NCBI RefSeq assembly: GCF_000828895.1
Contig: NZ_AP014568.1
Span: 1,557,858-1,621,857, forward strand
Length of the DNA stretch: 64,000 nt
Reading direction: 5' to 3'
Origin: Serpentinimonas raichei
GTDB taxonomy: Bacteria > Pseudomonadota > Gammaproteobacteria > Burkholderiales > Burkholderiaceae_C
Positions 33,920 through 43,358 of this stretch are shown piece by piece. A program made the translations under genes and the position numbers. How positions within the stretch are numbered: the first letter of the stretch is position 1; each line of letters begins with the position of its first letter. The notes under the pieces were generated by a model, which saw nothing but the letters and a program-made list of their open reading frames with translations, was not told the origin of the DNA and ran no database searches.

Positions 33920-34202
33920 GTTTTGATCCTGCTGTTGTGAGACCCGGTATCCGTGGTCAGGCTGTTTGCAAAACAGAATTCCAACGGAATCAATGTGTTG
34001 GCGCTTGCGTGCGCCACATCCCGAAGGTGCAGGGGCGCAACTCAGACACCATCTTAAAGCAACTTTGCGGCACTTGACACGGCACTTGACGCAGCGATGG
34101 GTGAGCGCCCGCACTCAGCAGTGCGCGCCTTGCAGCAAGCGCGCCATCTCACAACATGGCTCTGGCCTGCTGGCAGCGCGGCAATTCTCGGCTTCTGGGC
34201 GC
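33920..34202. other. Intergenic region with a short direct repeat
   Basis: No gene is supported here. CGGCACTTGAC occurs twice in tandem (34061-34071 and 34080-34090 approximately), each containing a TTGAC element that may act as a -35 box. The remainder shows no structure I can interpret. Confidence 0.4.
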
Positions 34203-34595
34203 TCAAAGCAATGCACCACTTTGGATTTTGAGCATGCGCTGCTCCAGCGTCTCGCCCCAGCGATGGGTCCAGAGCACGACCTCACCAAAAAAGAGATTGC
34301 GTCTGCGCCAGGATTCTGGCGTGTATTCGACGTTGAATTGCTGCATTTTTGTGTTGCGCCCAAAAAACTGCGGCTCTGGGGCAAATCGCTTGGGGTCGAG
34401 CGCCCATGCGGGCACTTCGATGCCGTTGCGCCATGCAATGTCTTCGGCGGCCGCCGCCAGGTGCAGATCCACCATGGGGATGCCGACCATGACGGGCTCG
34501 ACGGCAATCATGCGCGCCTGCGTCTCAGCTGCGGCGTTGTCTGGATGGCTGATCGCATCGACAAAGGTCTTGCCGGCCAAGCTGAACATTTTCAT
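34203..34595 (-). CDS. Hypothetical protein, possibly N-terminally truncated
   Basis: The frame from 34595 gives 130 residues beginning MKMFSLAGKTFVDAISHPD, with MVGIPMVDLHLAAAAEDIA, PAWALDPKRFAPEPQFFG and YTPESWRRRNLFFGEVVL. The pattern PAWA...F...TPxxxRRRNxF is seen in the C-terminal part of several island-encoded hypothetical proteins, but function is unknown. An in-frame extension to 34859 exists, though its sequence looks non-coding. The protein may have lost its N-terminus when the region was rearranged. Confidence 0.5.
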   Translation of the reverse strand: MKMFSLAGKTFVDAISHPDNAAAETQARMIAVEPVMVGIPMVDLHLAAAAEDIAWRNGIEVPAWALDPKRFAPEPQFFGRNTKMQQFNVEYTPESWRRRNLFFGEVVLWTHRWGETLEQRMLKIQSGALL

Positions 34596-34791
34596 GCCGT
34601 CTTGGTCGATCAACTGGGCTATGTGAGCCAGCGATTCCACCGGAAAACGGCAAGGCAGGCCGGGCGAGCCATCGGAGCAGGCCGGTATTGCCAGATGTCG
34701 TGCAGGGCGCTGGGGGTTAATGGGGGAGGATTCACGTTTCTTGGTGTGGAGGCTGGAGCCAACAAAGCGGTGAAGGCGGCTCTGCAAGGCA

Positions 34792-35298
34792 TCATAGATC
34801 AGGTCGGGCGCCAGCAGGGTCGGGCGCTGCGGCCAGTGCAAGCCCCCGCATCTGCTCATCCCACCCGCTGTGCCAAGGGCGGCGCAGCACGTGCTCCAGC
34901 GCCCTGTTGGGCGACTGCACCAACTGCTCGATCACCTGCGGTGCCAGCAGGGTCAGGCGCAGCAGGCGGCGCACCTGCGTGGGGTCGATGCCCTCGGCCT
35001 GCGCGATCTCGGACACCGAAGCAAACCGCCCATCATCCAGCAGCCGCTGCCAATGGTGCGCCAGGCCCAGCGCCCGCATCAAGGGGGTGTTTGGCACCCT
35101 CTGGCGCAGCTGGCGCTCGCGCCGGGCTTCGTGCTGGAAGGCCTGCGGCGCATCCAAGGGCGTGATGATTTGCTGCTTGACCCCGCGCTTAACCAGCGTC
35201 CAAGGCACGAAAGTCTCCAGTCGCACGCCACCGGCTGGGCTGGGTATTGGGTAAGTGACCGGCTCACCCTGAAACCGGCCCCGGTGCTTTCTGCTCAT
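34792..35298 (-). CDS. HTH protein linked to serine recombinase (1)
   Basis: The 168-residue protein has a helix-turn-helix SVSEIAQAEGIDPTQVRRLL followed by RLTLLAPQVIEQLVQ, the ParB/KorB-like layout seen in small proteins encoded next to large serine recombinases. The C-terminal tail (AAAPDPAGARPDL) is in a segment that resembles the neighbouring HTH gene in another frame, so its end may be altered. The ATG overlaps the stop of the second HTH gene by 4 bp. Confidence 0.7.
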   Translation of the reverse strand: MSRKHRGRFQGEPVTYPIPSPAGGVRLETFVPWTLVKRGVKQQIITPLDAPQAFQHEARRERQLRQRVPNTPLMRALGLAHHWQRLLDDGRFASVSEIAQAEGIDPTQVRRLLRLTLLAPQVIEQLVQSPNRALEHVLRRPWHSGWDEQMRGLALAAAPDPAGARPDL

Positions 35299-35669
35299 GC
35301 CCGCTCCTCAAAGCCTTGCAGCATCTGGCGCTGCGCCGCCCAATCCAGCGGCAGCGGGTTGCGCTGAAACCAGATCAGCGCCAACTGCGGCGGCTGCTGG
35401 CCGGCCATGAAGCGCTCGATCAGGTCAGGCGCCAGCAAGGTCAGGCGCAGCAGTTCATTGACCACCGAGTGGTGCAGCCCTTCGGCCCGGGCAATGTCCG
35501 AGCCGCTGTGCATCGCGCCGCTGTCGAGCAGGTGCTGCCAGTAAAAGCCGCGCGCCACACCGTCGAGCAAGGTCAGGTTGTGGCCACTGCGCGCCTCGCT
35601 GCCCTGCGGCCGCTTGCCCCGGCGGCGCAGCCCCAGCGGCACAAACTTTGGCATCGAATCTTGCATCAT
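35295..35669 (-). CDS. HTH protein linked to serine recombinase (2)
   Basis: The 124-residue protein begins MMQDSMPKFVPLGLRRRGK and has an HTH SGSDIARAEGLHHSVVNELL followed by LTLLAPDLIERFMAGQ. It is paralogous to the next gene. The ATG overlaps the recombinase stop by 4 bp and its end overlaps the next start by 4 bp, so the three are translationally coupled. Role is probably accessory to recombination; not characterised. Confidence 0.7.
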   Translation of the reverse strand: MMQDSMPKFVPLGLRRRGKRPQGSEARSGHNLTLLDGVARGFYWQHLLDSGAMHSGSDIARAEGLHHSVVNELLRLTLLAPDLIERFMAGQQPPQLALIWFQRNPLPLDWAAQRQMLQGFEERA

Positions 35670-36440
35670 GCCTGCACCTCCAGCAGTTCGGCCCCGATGC
35701 TGCCGGGGGCGAACTCCTCGATCAGCGCCCGCCAGCCCAACTCGCGCCACTTCACCTGTATGCCCTGCACCGCGCCGACGTGGACGAGGTCGATGCGCTC
35801 GATCATCAGGTTGGCCAGGCGGTGCTGCTCGATGGCGTACAACTGCTCCCACACATCGTTGAGCCCAGCCAGCGCCATCACGATGCGGGCCTCGTCGATC
35901 TGGGTGTCGGGCTTGTTCTGCTGCACCTGGCGCAGCACCGCAGCCACGGCCTCCGGGCTGGAGAGCACGGTGCGGATCTGGGCCAGCACCGCCGCCTCAA
36001 GCTCCGGCGCAGGCAGGCGCTCGTAGCCCTTGCCCGGTGCGCCAAAGCGGCTCTCGGACTTGGACACGTAGTAGCGGTAGGTGCGCCCGCTCTTGCGCGA
36101 GTAGGTCGGGTACATGCGCTCACCCGAAGGGGCGTAGAGCAAGCCGCGCAGCAAGGCGTCGCTGCGCGCACGGATCTTGGTCTCGACCGAGCGGGTGTGG
36201 CCATCGCGGGCCAGCACCTCGTGTACCCGCCCCCACAGACCGGGGTCGATGATGGCCGGGTGCGCGCCGAGGTACCAACTGCCCTTGAGTGACAACTCGC
36301 CCAAGTAGATGCGGTTGCGCAGCAGCTTGTGCAGGTACTTTTTGTCGATGCGCGCACCGCTGCGGGTCTGGCCCTCTTGCGTGGTCCAGGCTTTGGTCGT
36401 GATGCCATCGCGGATGCGCCGGCCTGCGGATCGGTCAGCT
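35666..36440 (-). pseudogene. Large serine recombinase, N-terminal catalytic domain missing
   Basis: Only the recombinase domain (ARIDKKYLHKLLRNRIYLG; HPAIIDPGLWGRVHEVL) and the zinc-ribbon/coiled-coil region (LLRGLLYAPSGERMYPTYS; YRYYVSKSES) remain, about 255 residues. The catalytic resolvase domain with the active serine is absent. The frame begins exactly at the end of the DUF4197 gene, so a deletion or insertion removed the front half. The conserved Cys residues of the ribbon are also largely lost. It cannot be an active integrase. Confidence 0.8.
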
Positions 36441-37130
36441 TCAACGCAAACCTCCAAACACGCGCTGCAGGATCTGACTCCCCGTGGCCACTGGGTCTTG
36501 GCGTATCTTGCGCTCTTCTTCGCCTATCGTGAGATAAATACCATCTAACGCCCGATCGGTCACGTATTGCTGCAGATTCGCCTCTTGTGGCCTGAGCAGA
36601 CCCAATCGGGCCGCACGGCCTGCGACGTCGTTGTATCTCTGCGCCAGCTCGACCCGCTCTGTGGCACGCGTCACAATCGGCAGGAACCGGGTGCTCAGGG
36701 GGGTGCGGGTGCGCTCGGAGAAAAAATTCGTGGCGGCGGTATCGCCACCTGTCAGGATTCGCCTCGCGTCGTCGATGGTCATGGTGCGTATGGCCTGCAG
36801 CAAAAGATTGCGCGCTTCCGGAGTGGCTTGCTCAGCCGCCCGGTTCATCGCCGTTTCAAGTGCGTCCACGCGACCGCCCTGCCCCATGCGCCGCAACAGT
36901 TCAGCAAGGTCCTGCAGCGCTCCCGGAAGGGGTATCCGAACTTTGGGGTTGCCCAGAAAGCCATCGGGCCGCCCCAGCAAGCGCACCGCCGACTCGGCGC
37001 CGCGCTCCAAAGCTGCGCGCAGACCCGCACTGGCATCTGCTGCAGACAACCCCTGCGCTTGGGGCTTTGATAGGGGAACAAGGGACAGCAACAGCACGAT
37101 CTGCCGTCGACTCAGGATCGGATTGGGCAT
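36441..37130 (-). CDS. DUF4197 family protein
   Basis: The 229-residue protein starts at 37130 with AGGAAAG 7 nt upstream and begins MPNPILSRRQIVLLLSLVP, a signal-peptide-like N-terminus. The family-specific GRPDGFLGNPKVRIPLPG and TNFFSERTRTPLSTRFLPIV are both present, so this is a DUF4197 protein, probably exported to the periplasm; function is unknown. The C-terminus ends ILQRVFGGLR at the point where the serine recombinase fragment begins. Confidence 0.88.
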   Translation of the reverse strand: MPNPILSRRQIVLLLSLVPLSKPQAQGLSAADASAGLRAALERGAESAVRLLGRPDGFLGNPKVRIPLPGALQDLAELLRRMGQGGRVDALETAMNRAAEQATPEARNLLLQAIRTMTIDDARRILTGGDTAATNFFSERTRTPLSTRFLPIVTRATERVELAQRYNDVAGRAARLGLLRPQEANLQQYVTDRALDGIYLTIGEEERKIRQDPVATGSQILQRVFGGLR

Positions 37131-37301
37131 AGACTTTCCTCTTGTTGCATGTGGGGTGGTGGGACAGGATACCGAGGGCCTGCCAAGTGTCGCATCCCGG
37201 ATGAACGCTGTCAAAGGAACACCACATGAGGCATGCCGTGAAGCACAGAATTTTTGGCGTCGCGTCATCGGCGCTCAACTTGTTTAGGAAGGGGTGACAA
37301 C

Positions 37302-38063
37302 GTGTTTGTTTTATCCAATTTGTTGTCGGCCATCACGCAGCCCATGTTTTGGCTGGCCCTGTGGTGGGCGCTGGCGCTGCTGATTTTGACGCGCTGGCGC
37401 CGACCGGCCCTGATCATGCTTTGGAGTGGCTTGGTGGTGCTGGGCCTGCTCGGGTTTCGCGCCATCCCGGACGCGTTGCTGCGCCCTCTGGAAAACCGCT
37501 ACGCCGTGCCCGCTGCCGATGCCATCGATCGCCACGTGGGCCTGATTGTGCTCGGCGGTGCGGTGGGCCACCCCGACAGCTTTGTCAAGCACGGCCAAGT
37601 GCCCTTGGGTGAAGCGGCCGAGCGCATGACGGTGCCGGTGGGTTTGATGCGCCAGCATCCGGGGTTAGAACTGGTGTTTTCGGGTGGAGAGGGTCGGCTG
37701 CTGACCACGGGCGTAAGCGAATCCGATCTGGCGCGAGCGTTCTACCAAGCACAAGGGCTGGACATGGCGCGGGTGCAGCTCGAAGGCAACTCGCGCAATA
37801 CCCGCGAAAACGCCCAGCAAGTGGCCAAGCTGCTGGGCGATCGGTGCCAAGAGCCGTGGTTGTTGGTGACTTCTGCTTGGCACATGCCACGCTCGATGGC
37901 GGAGTTTAAGGCGGTGGGCTGCAACGTGACGCCGTACCCGGTGGACTTCAGGACCGGCGCATCGACCCCGCTCACCGAATACTCGCTCGCCCACAGCCTG
38001 TTGCGCTGGCAGACTGCACTGCATGAGTGGCTGGGATTGTGGGTGTACGGGCTGACCCGGTGA
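37302..38063 (+). CDS. YdcF/SanA/ElyC-type envelope protein (DUF218)
   Basis: The start is GTG 37302, with GGAAGGGG upstream, giving 253 residues. Two N-terminal membrane helices (MFWLALWWALALLIL; ALIMLWSGLVVLGLLGF) precede a DUF218 domain with VGLIVLGGAVGH, LVFSGGEGRL, LEGNSRNTRENA and LVTSAWHMPRSMA. This is the ElyC/YdcF group, involved in envelope and undecaprenyl-lipid processes in E. coli. It stands alone on the plus strand and ends at a bidirectional terminator. Confidence 0.88.
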   Translation: MFVLSNLLSAITQPMFWLALWWALALLILTRWRRPALIMLWSGLVVLGLLGFRAIPDALLRPLENRYAVPAADAIDRHVGLIVLGGAVGHPDSFVKHGQVPLGEAAERMTVPVGLMRQHPGLELVFSGGEGRLLTTGVSESDLARAFYQAQGLDMARVQLEGNSRNTRENAQQVAKLLGDRCQEPWLLVTSAWHMPRSMAEFKAVGCNVTPYPVDFRTGASTPLTEYSLAHSLLRWQTALHEWLGLWVYGLTR

Positions 38064-38095
38064 AGCGGCGCCCCGCACACAAAACGCACAAAACA

Positions 38096-38127
38096 AAAAA
38101 CCGCAAGCTAAACGCGTTGCGGTTTTT
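38096..38127. terminator. Bidirectional terminator
   Basis: The stem AAAAACCGCAA / TTGCGGTTTTT with a 10-base loop has A and T runs on both sides. It can stop the YdcF-type gene from one side and the tRNA cluster from the other. Confidence 0.88.
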
Positions 38128-38142
38128 GAATTTTCTTGATAA

Positions 38143-38219
38143 TGGCGGAGCGGACGGGGCTCGAACCCGCGACCCCCGGCGTGACAGGCCGGTATTCTAA
38201 CCAACTGAACTACCGCTCC
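38143..38219 (-). tRNA. tRNA-Asp(GTC)
   Basis: The 77-nt gene on the minus strand starts GGAGCGGTAGTTCAG, has anticodon loop CTGTCAC (GTC) and T-arm CGCGGGTTCGAGCCCCG, and ends with encoded CCA after discriminator G. The acceptor stem pairs fully. Confidence 0.97.
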
Positions 38220-38226
38220 GTGCGGT

Positions 38227-38302
38227 TGGCGACCCTACGGGGATTCGAACCCCGGTACTCACCGTGAAAGGGTGATGTCCTAGGCCTCTAGACGATAGGG
38301 TC
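38227..38302 (-). tRNA. tRNA-Glu(TTC)
   Basis: The 76-nt gene starts GACCCTATCGTCTAGAGG, has anticodon TTC in CCTTTCACGG and T-arm CGGGGTTCGAATCCCCG, with CCA encoded. It lies within 250 bp of the gene for its own charging enzyme, gltX. Confidence 0.97.
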
Positions 38303-38347
38303 AAACCTAGAAAACTTCTGCTTGCACTTGCCTGTTGCAGCTCGCCT

Positions 38348-38423
<76 letters not shown>

Positions 38424-38524
38424 GTGGAGAAACTGCAACTGCTGCACACCCTTTTCAGCCCAAACCTGTTACGGCCTTTGCTTCGCTCGATGTGCATCAG
38501 CAAGACTCGAATTATAGACAGGTT

Positions 38525-40051
38525 TTAGGCCCTTTGCAAGGCACGCAAAACTTTTTCGCGCGGCTGCAAGGCCAGCACGGCATCGAGCGAAGGCGTGTTG
38601 GGGGTGCCCATGAGCAAAACCCGCACCGGCACGGCCAGTTGCGGCATTTTCAGGCCCTGGGCGGCAAGCACGGCTTTAAGTGCGGCCGCGATGCCGGGGC
38701 GACTCCATTCGCACTGCGCCAGCGCTTGGGCCAGTGCCGCCAGCGCCGGCCGCTGCGCCGCCACGCCGTGCTCGGCCAAGGCAGCGGCCGGCACCTCGGC
38801 GTCGCGGTAAAACAGGGCGGCCCAGTCGGCCAGCGCCACGGTGGTGTCGCAGCGGTCTTTGAACAGGGCGCAGATGGTGGGCAGGCGCTCGTCGGCCTGC
38901 AAGCCGCGCCGCGCCAGTTGCTCGGCCACCAGCGGGGCCAGTTCGGCCTCCGGCAGGGCCTTGAGGTGCTGGGCGTTGACCCAGCGCAGCTTGGCTTCGT
39001 CGAACTGCGCCGCGCTGCGCCCGAGGTGCTCGAGGTCGAACCACTGCAAAAACTGCTGGCGGCTAAAAATTTCGTCGTCGCCGTGGCTCCAGCCCAAGCG
39101 CGCCAGGTAGTTGAGCAGGGCATCGGGCAGGTAGCCTTCGTCGCGGTACTGCGTCACCGGTTTGGCGCCGTTGCGCTTGCTCATCTTCTCGCCCTGCTCG
39201 TTGAGCACGGTGGGCAGGTGCGCATAGACCGGCGGCTGGTGCCCGAGGGCGCGCAGGATGTTGATCTGGCGCGGGGTGTTGTTGATGTGGTCGTCGCCGC
39301 GTATCACGTGCGTGATGCGCATGTCGATGTCATCGACGACCACGCAAAAGTTGTAGGTCGGCACGCCGATGCGCCCGCTGGCCGCCTCGCCCTCCTCACC
39401 CGCTGCGCCCTCCTCACCCGCTTGGCTGGCCGGGGCCGGGCGGGCAAGCACGAGGTCGTCGAGCTCGGCGTTGGCGATCTCGATGCGGCCCTTGACCTTG
39501 TCGTCCCAAGCCACCACGCCGCCTTGCGGGTTTTTGAAGCGCAGCACCGGCTGCACGCCCTCAGGTATGGGCGGCAAAGCCTTGCCCGGCTCGGGCCGCC
39601 AGGTGCCGTCGTAGCGCGGCTTTTCCTTGTTGGCCTGCTGGCGCTCGCGCAGCGCGTCGAGATCGGCCACGCTCATGTAGCAGGGGTAGGCCAAGCCGCG
39701 CTCCAGCATCTGGGCCAGCACCGCTTGGTAGCGCGCCATGCGCTGCATCTGGTAGTAGGGGCCTTCGTCGAAGTCCAGCCCGAGCCAAGCCATGCCTTGC
39801 AAGATCACATCGACTGCGGCTTGGGTGGAGCGCTCTTGGTCGGTGTCTTCGATGCGCAGGATGAAATCGCCCCCTTGGGCACGGGCAAAGGCCCAAGGGT
39901 AGATGGCGGAGCGGATGTTGCCTAGGTGGATGAAGCCGGTGGGCGATGGGGCAAAGCGGGTGCGGATGCGGGGCGGGGTGCCGCGCTGCTCGGTGTCGGG
40001 GGTGGTCATGGGGTCGGCGGCGGGGGATGTGTCAGGGGGTGAGGACGGCAT
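38525..40051 (-). CDS. gltX: Glutamyl-tRNA synthetase
   Basis: This class I synthetase charges tRNA-Glu. It shows [18 protein letters not shown] (HIGH-type signature) and [11 protein letters not shown] (KMSKS-type), with a C-terminal anticodon-binding region. Length 508 is slightly above the usual about 470. The excess is a GEEG-rich insertion around residue 210 ([19 protein letters not shown]) and the N-terminus. An alternative start is ATG 40009 ([10 protein letters not shown]); no clear ribosome site favours either. It begins 9 bp after metZ, in the folC-to-gltX run of genes. Confidence 0.96.
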   Translation of the reverse strand: MPSSPPDTSPAADPMTTPDTEQRGTPPRIRTRFAPSPTGFIHLGNIRSAIYPWAFARAQGGDFILRIEDTDQERSTQAAVDVILQGMAWLGLDFDEGPYYQMQRMARYQAVLAQMLERGLAYPCYMSVADLDALRERQQANKEKPRYDGTWRPEPGKALPPIPEGVQPVLRFKNPQGGVVAWDDKVKGRIEIANAELDDLVLARPAPASQAGEEGAAGEEGEAASGRIGVPTYNFCVVVDDIDMRITHVIRGDDHINNTPRQINILRALGHQPPVYAHLPTVLNEQGEKMSKRNGAKPVTQYRDEGYLPDALLNYLARLGWSHGDDEIFSRQQFLQWFDLEHLGRSAAQFDEAKLRWVNAQHLKALPEAELAPLVAEQLARRGLQADERLPTICALFKDRCDTTVALADWAALFYRDAEVPAAALAEHGVAAQRPALAALAQALAQCEWSRPGIAAALKAVLAAQGLKMPQLAVPVRVLLMGTPNTPSLDAVLALQPREKVLRALQRA

Positions 40052-40060
40052 CAGAGGGCA

Positions 40061-41305
40061 TCAGAGGGCATCGAGGGTGTCGAGGCCGCGCAACAAATCG
40101 GCCTCGATGTCGGGCATATGCTCTAGGCCCACGGCGACACGGATCAGCCCTTGACCTATGCCAGCGGCCTGGCGCTGCGCTTCGCTGAGCTTGCCGTGCG
40201 AGGTGCTGGCCGGGTGCGCGCACAGGGTTTTGGTGTCGCCCAGGTTGGTGCACAGCGAGAGCACTTGCAAGGCGTCGAGCACGTGGAAGGCGCGCGCGCG
40301 CGCTTGCTCGGCGCTGCTGGCATGCAGTTCGAATGAGAGCACCGCGCCGCCGCAGCCGTCCATCTGGCGCATGGCCAAGGCGTGCTGCGGGTGCGTGGGC
40401 AGACCCGGATAATGCACCCGCGCCACGGCAGGGTGCGTTTGCAGCCACTGCGCCAGCGCCAGCGCTTGCGCGCTTTGTGCGCGCAGGCGCAGGCTCAGGG
40501 TTTCCAGGCCCTTGAGCACCACCCAAGCGTTGAAGGGCGACAGCACCATGCCGGTGTTTTTTTGCACCGGCAGCAGGCGCTGGTGGATCAGCTCGGCGCT
40601 GGCGCAAACCGCACCGGCCATGACTCGGCCTTGGCCGTCGAGGTACTTGGTGCCCGAGTGCAGCACGAGGTCGGCCCCGAATTCGAGCGGGCGCTGCAGC
40701 GCCGGGGTGGCCAGGCAGTTGTCCACCGCCAGCCAGGCACCGGCCTTGTGCGCCAGCTCGGCCAGGGCGGCGATGTCGCACACCTCGGTGAGCGGGTTGG
40801 TGGGGGTTTCGGCCAGCAGCAGCCGGGTTTCGGGCCGCATGGCTTGGCGCCAGGCCGCCAGATCGGTTTGCGGCACGCAGGTGGAGGCCACGCCAAAGCG
40901 CGCAAACTCGGCCCCGATCAGCTTGAGGGTGGAGCCAAACATGGACTGCGAATAGACCACGTGGTCGCCCGCCTTGAGCAAGGCAAAGCAGACCAGTGTG
41001 AAGGCGGCCATGCCGGAGGCGGTGGCCAGCGCGGCTTGGCTGCCTTCGAGCGCGGCCAAGCGCTGCTCGAAGCTGGTCACGGTCGGGTTGCCGCTGCGGC
41101 CGTAGGTGTAGCCCTCCTCCTCGCCGGCAAAGCGGCGCGCGGCGGCGGCGGCGCTGGGCTGCACGAAGCCGCTGCTCAAATACAGCGCTTCCGAGTGCTC
41201 GCCATGCTGGCTGCGCTCGACCGCCGTGCGCAGCGCCAGCGTGTCGCGGTGCAGGGCAGCGGGTGGGGATGGGTCGGTCGTGGGGCGGCTCATGGGGTGG
41301 CTCAC
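40061..41305 (-). CDS. metZ: O-succinylhomoserine sulfhydrylase
   Basis: The 414-residue PLP enzyme belongs to the Cys/Met metabolism family. The Schiff-base lysine lies in VLHSGTKYLDGQGR, with GYTYGRSGNPTV near the front and SLCTNLGDTKTLCAHPASTS near the end. It forms homocysteine from O-succinylhomoserine and sulfide in methionine synthesis. It follows purF by 39 bp, an arrangement common in beta- and gammaproteobacteria. The start may be 41305 or the ATG 12 bp downstream. Confidence 0.92.
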   Translation of the reverse strand: MSHPMSRPTTDPSPPAALHRDTLALRTAVERSQHGEHSEALYLSSGFVQPSAAAAARRFAGEEEGYTYGRSGNPTVTSFEQRLAALEGSQAALATASGMAAFTLVCFALLKAGDHVVYSQSMFGSTLKLIGAEFARFGVASTCVPQTDLAAWRQAMRPETRLLLAETPTNPLTEVCDIAALAELAHKAGAWLAVDNCLATPALQRPLEFGADLVLHSGTKYLDGQGRVMAGAVCASAELIHQRLLPVQKNTGMVLSPFNAWVVLKGLETLSLRLRAQSAQALALAQWLQTHPAVARVHYPGLPTHPQHALAMRQMDGCGGAVLSFELHASSAEQARARAFHVLDALQVLSLCTNLGDTKTLCAHPASTSHGKLSEAQRQAAGIGQGLIRVAVGLEHMPDIEADLLRGLDTLDAL

Positions 41306-41344
41306 TAGGCGTTTGGGCGTTTGCGCGTTTGCGCGTTGGGGCCT

Positions 41345-42850
41345 TTAGGCGTCGGTGGAATTGGGCAGCGCCAGCCGCGAGCTGCAGGCATCGTCTTCTT
41401 CGGCACCGCTGCGCTGCGCGTGCAGGCGGCCAACGTCTGCGCTGCTGATGTCGCCCGTAACATAGACGCCGTCGAAGCAGGAGGCCTCAAAGCCATCGAG
41501 CGCCGGGTTGAGCGAACCAACGGCGCGCTTCATGTCTTCCACGCTCTGGTAGATCAGGGCGTCGCAGCCTATGCTCTGGCGCACTTCTTCGAGCGTGCGC
41601 CCGCAGGCCACCAGCTCGTCGCGCGTGGGCATGTCGATGCCATACACGTTGGGGTACATCACCGGCGGCGCGGCGCTGGCCATATAGACCTTGGTGGCAC
41701 CGGCTTCGCGCGCCATCTGCACGATTTCGCGGCTGGTGGTGCCGCGCACGATCGAGTCATCGACCAGCAGCACGCGCCGGCCCTTGAACTCGCTGCCGAT
41801 CACGTTGAGCTTTTGCCGCACCGATTTTTTGCGCACCGCCTGCCCTGGCATGATGAAGGTGCGCCCGACGTAGCGGTTTTTCACGAAACCTTCGCGGTAG
41901 GGTTTGTCGAGCAACTGCGCCAACTGGGTTGCCGCCGGCCGGCTCGATTCGGGGATCGGGATCACCACATCAATCTCGTCCAGCGGCACCAGCAGGCGCA
42001 GGCGCTCGGCCAGCGTGTGGCCCATATTGAGCCGCGCCTGATAGACCGAGATGCCGTCGAGCGTGGAGTCGGGCCGGGCCAGATAGACGTACTCGAACAC
42101 GCAGGGGTAGTGGCGCGGCTGGGCGGCGCACTGGCGCGACTGGATCTGGCCATCGGAACCGATGAACACCGCCTCGCCGGGCGCGATGTCGCGCAAAAAA
42201 TCGTGCCCGGTGCCTTCGAGCGCCACCGACTCGCTGGCCACCATGATGGTGCCGTCTTTGCCGCGCCCGATGCACAGCGGCCGGATGCCAAAGGGGTCGC
42301 GAAAGGCCAGCAGGCCGTGCCCAGCAATGAGCGCGACCACCGCGTACGAGCCCTGCAAGCGCAGGTGCGTGGCGGCCACCGCCTCGAACAGGGCCTCGGT
42401 GCTCCAGGCACCGTGCTGCCCGGCGCGACCGATCTCGTGCGCCAGCACGTTGAGCAGCACCTCGGAGTCGCTGTCGGTGTTGATGTGGCGGTGGTTGCGC
42501 TCGACCATGTCGGCCCGCAGCGCCTGCGCGTTGGTCAGGTTGCCGTTGTGCGCCATCACGATTCCAAAGGGCGCGTTGACGTAGAAGGGCTGCGCTTCTT
42601 CCTCGCTGTAGGCGTTGCCCGCCGTGGGGTAGCGCACCTGCCCCACACCGTGGTTGCCCGGCAGGGCGCGCATGTTGCGCGTGCGAAACACATCGCGCAC
42701 CATGCCCTTGGCCTTGTGCATGAAGAACTTGCGCCCCTGCTCGGTGACGATGCCGGCGGCATCTTGGCCGCGATGCTGCAGCAGCAGCAAGGCGTCATAG
42801 AGCAACTGATTGACTGGTGCCGTGCTGGCAACGCCTACGATTCCACACAT
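41345..42850 (-). CDS. purF: Amidophosphoribosyltransferase
   Basis: The 501-residue first enzyme of purine synthesis makes phosphoribosylamine from PRPP and glutamine. The N-terminus MCGIVGV exposes the catalytic Cys2 of the Ntn glutaminase domain; LLLLQHRGQDAAGI follows, and the PRTase loop VLLVDDSIVRGTTSREIV is near residue 370. The C-terminal 60 residues are more variable. It follows cvpA by 19 bp in the conserved folC-dedD-cvpA-purF cluster. Confidence 0.97.
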   Translation of the reverse strand: MCGIVGVASTAPVNQLLYDALLLLQHRGQDAAGIVTEQGRKFFMHKAKGMVRDVFRTRNMRALPGNHGVGQVRYPTAGNAYSEEEAQPFYVNAPFGIVMAHNGNLTNAQALRADMVERNHRHINTDSDSEVLLNVLAHEIGRAGQHGAWSTEALFEAVAATHLRLQGSYAVVALIAGHGLLAFRDPFGIRPLCIGRGKDGTIMVASESVALEGTGHDFLRDIAPGEAVFIGSDGQIQSRQCAAQPRHYPCVFEYVYLARPDSTLDGISVYQARLNMGHTLAERLRLLVPLDEIDVVIPIPESSRPAATQLAQLLDKPYREGFVKNRYVGRTFIMPGQAVRKKSVRQKLNVIGSEFKGRRVLLVDDSIVRGTTSREIVQMAREAGATKVYMASAAPPVMYPNVYGIDMPTRDELVACGRTLEEVRQSIGCDALIYQSVEDMKRAVGSLNPALDGFEASCFDGVYVTGDISSADVGRLHAQRSGAEEDDACSSRLALPNSTDA

Positions 42851-42869
42851 ACGACGAGTCCTGTTTTTA

Positions 42870-43355
42870 TCAAGGGAAATGGGCTGCCAACCAAGCTGGC
42901 ATCAGGCCTTCGAGCGCAGCCAAGCCGTCGTAGAGCCCAGCGGCCCCAACCGACTGCTGCCATTCGGGGTGCTGGTGCAGCGGGGTCAGGTGCAGCAAAA
43001 GGGTGAAGGCCAGCAAAATCACCAGGCCGCGCAGCAGGCCAAAGGCGGCCCCCAGCGTGCGGTCGATCGGGCGCAAGCCCACCTGCTCGACGCCTTTCTT
43101 GATCAGCCACGCCAACAACCCGCCGACAAACACGGTGGCGATAAACACCAGCGCAAATCCGATCGCAAAGGGCAAGGGCGGGTCGAGCTCGGCCAGCGGC
43201 AACCAAGCGGCGGCCTCGTCGGCCCACCACTGCGCCAGAATGAAGGCCGCCACCCAAGCCGCGAGCGACAACACCTCGTACACCAGCCCGCGCCAAGCCC
43301 CGATCAGCAACGAAGCCAGCAGCAGCAGCAGCAAAAAAATATCGACTGCGGCCAT
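42870..43355 (-). CDS. cvpA: CvpA family inner-membrane protein
   Basis: The 161-residue membrane protein has four predicted helices: DIFLLLLLLASLLIGAW, LSLAAWVAAFILAQWW, FAIGFALVFIATVFVGGLLA and FGLLRGLVILLAFTLLLHL. The motif GLRPIDRTLGAAFGLLRG is characteristic. CvpA is linked to colicin V production and envelope stress. The purF-proximal position is conserved in E. coli and here. Confidence 0.93.
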   Translation of the reverse strand: MAAVDIFLLLLLLASLLIGAWRGLVYEVLSLAAWVAAFILAQWWADEAAAWLPLAELDPPLPFAIGFALVFIATVFVGGLLAWLIKKGVEQVGLRPIDRTLGAAFGLLRGLVILLAFTLLLHLTPLHQHPEWQQSVGAAGLYDGLAALEGLMPAWLAAHFP

Positions 43356-43358
43356 CGC

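Noticed and set aside
38492..39925. Long plus-strand frame antisense to gltX, and a similar one at 41321-43006 antisense to purF
   Set aside because: Both lie opposite strongly conserved enzymes and have the composition of GC-rich shadow frames.
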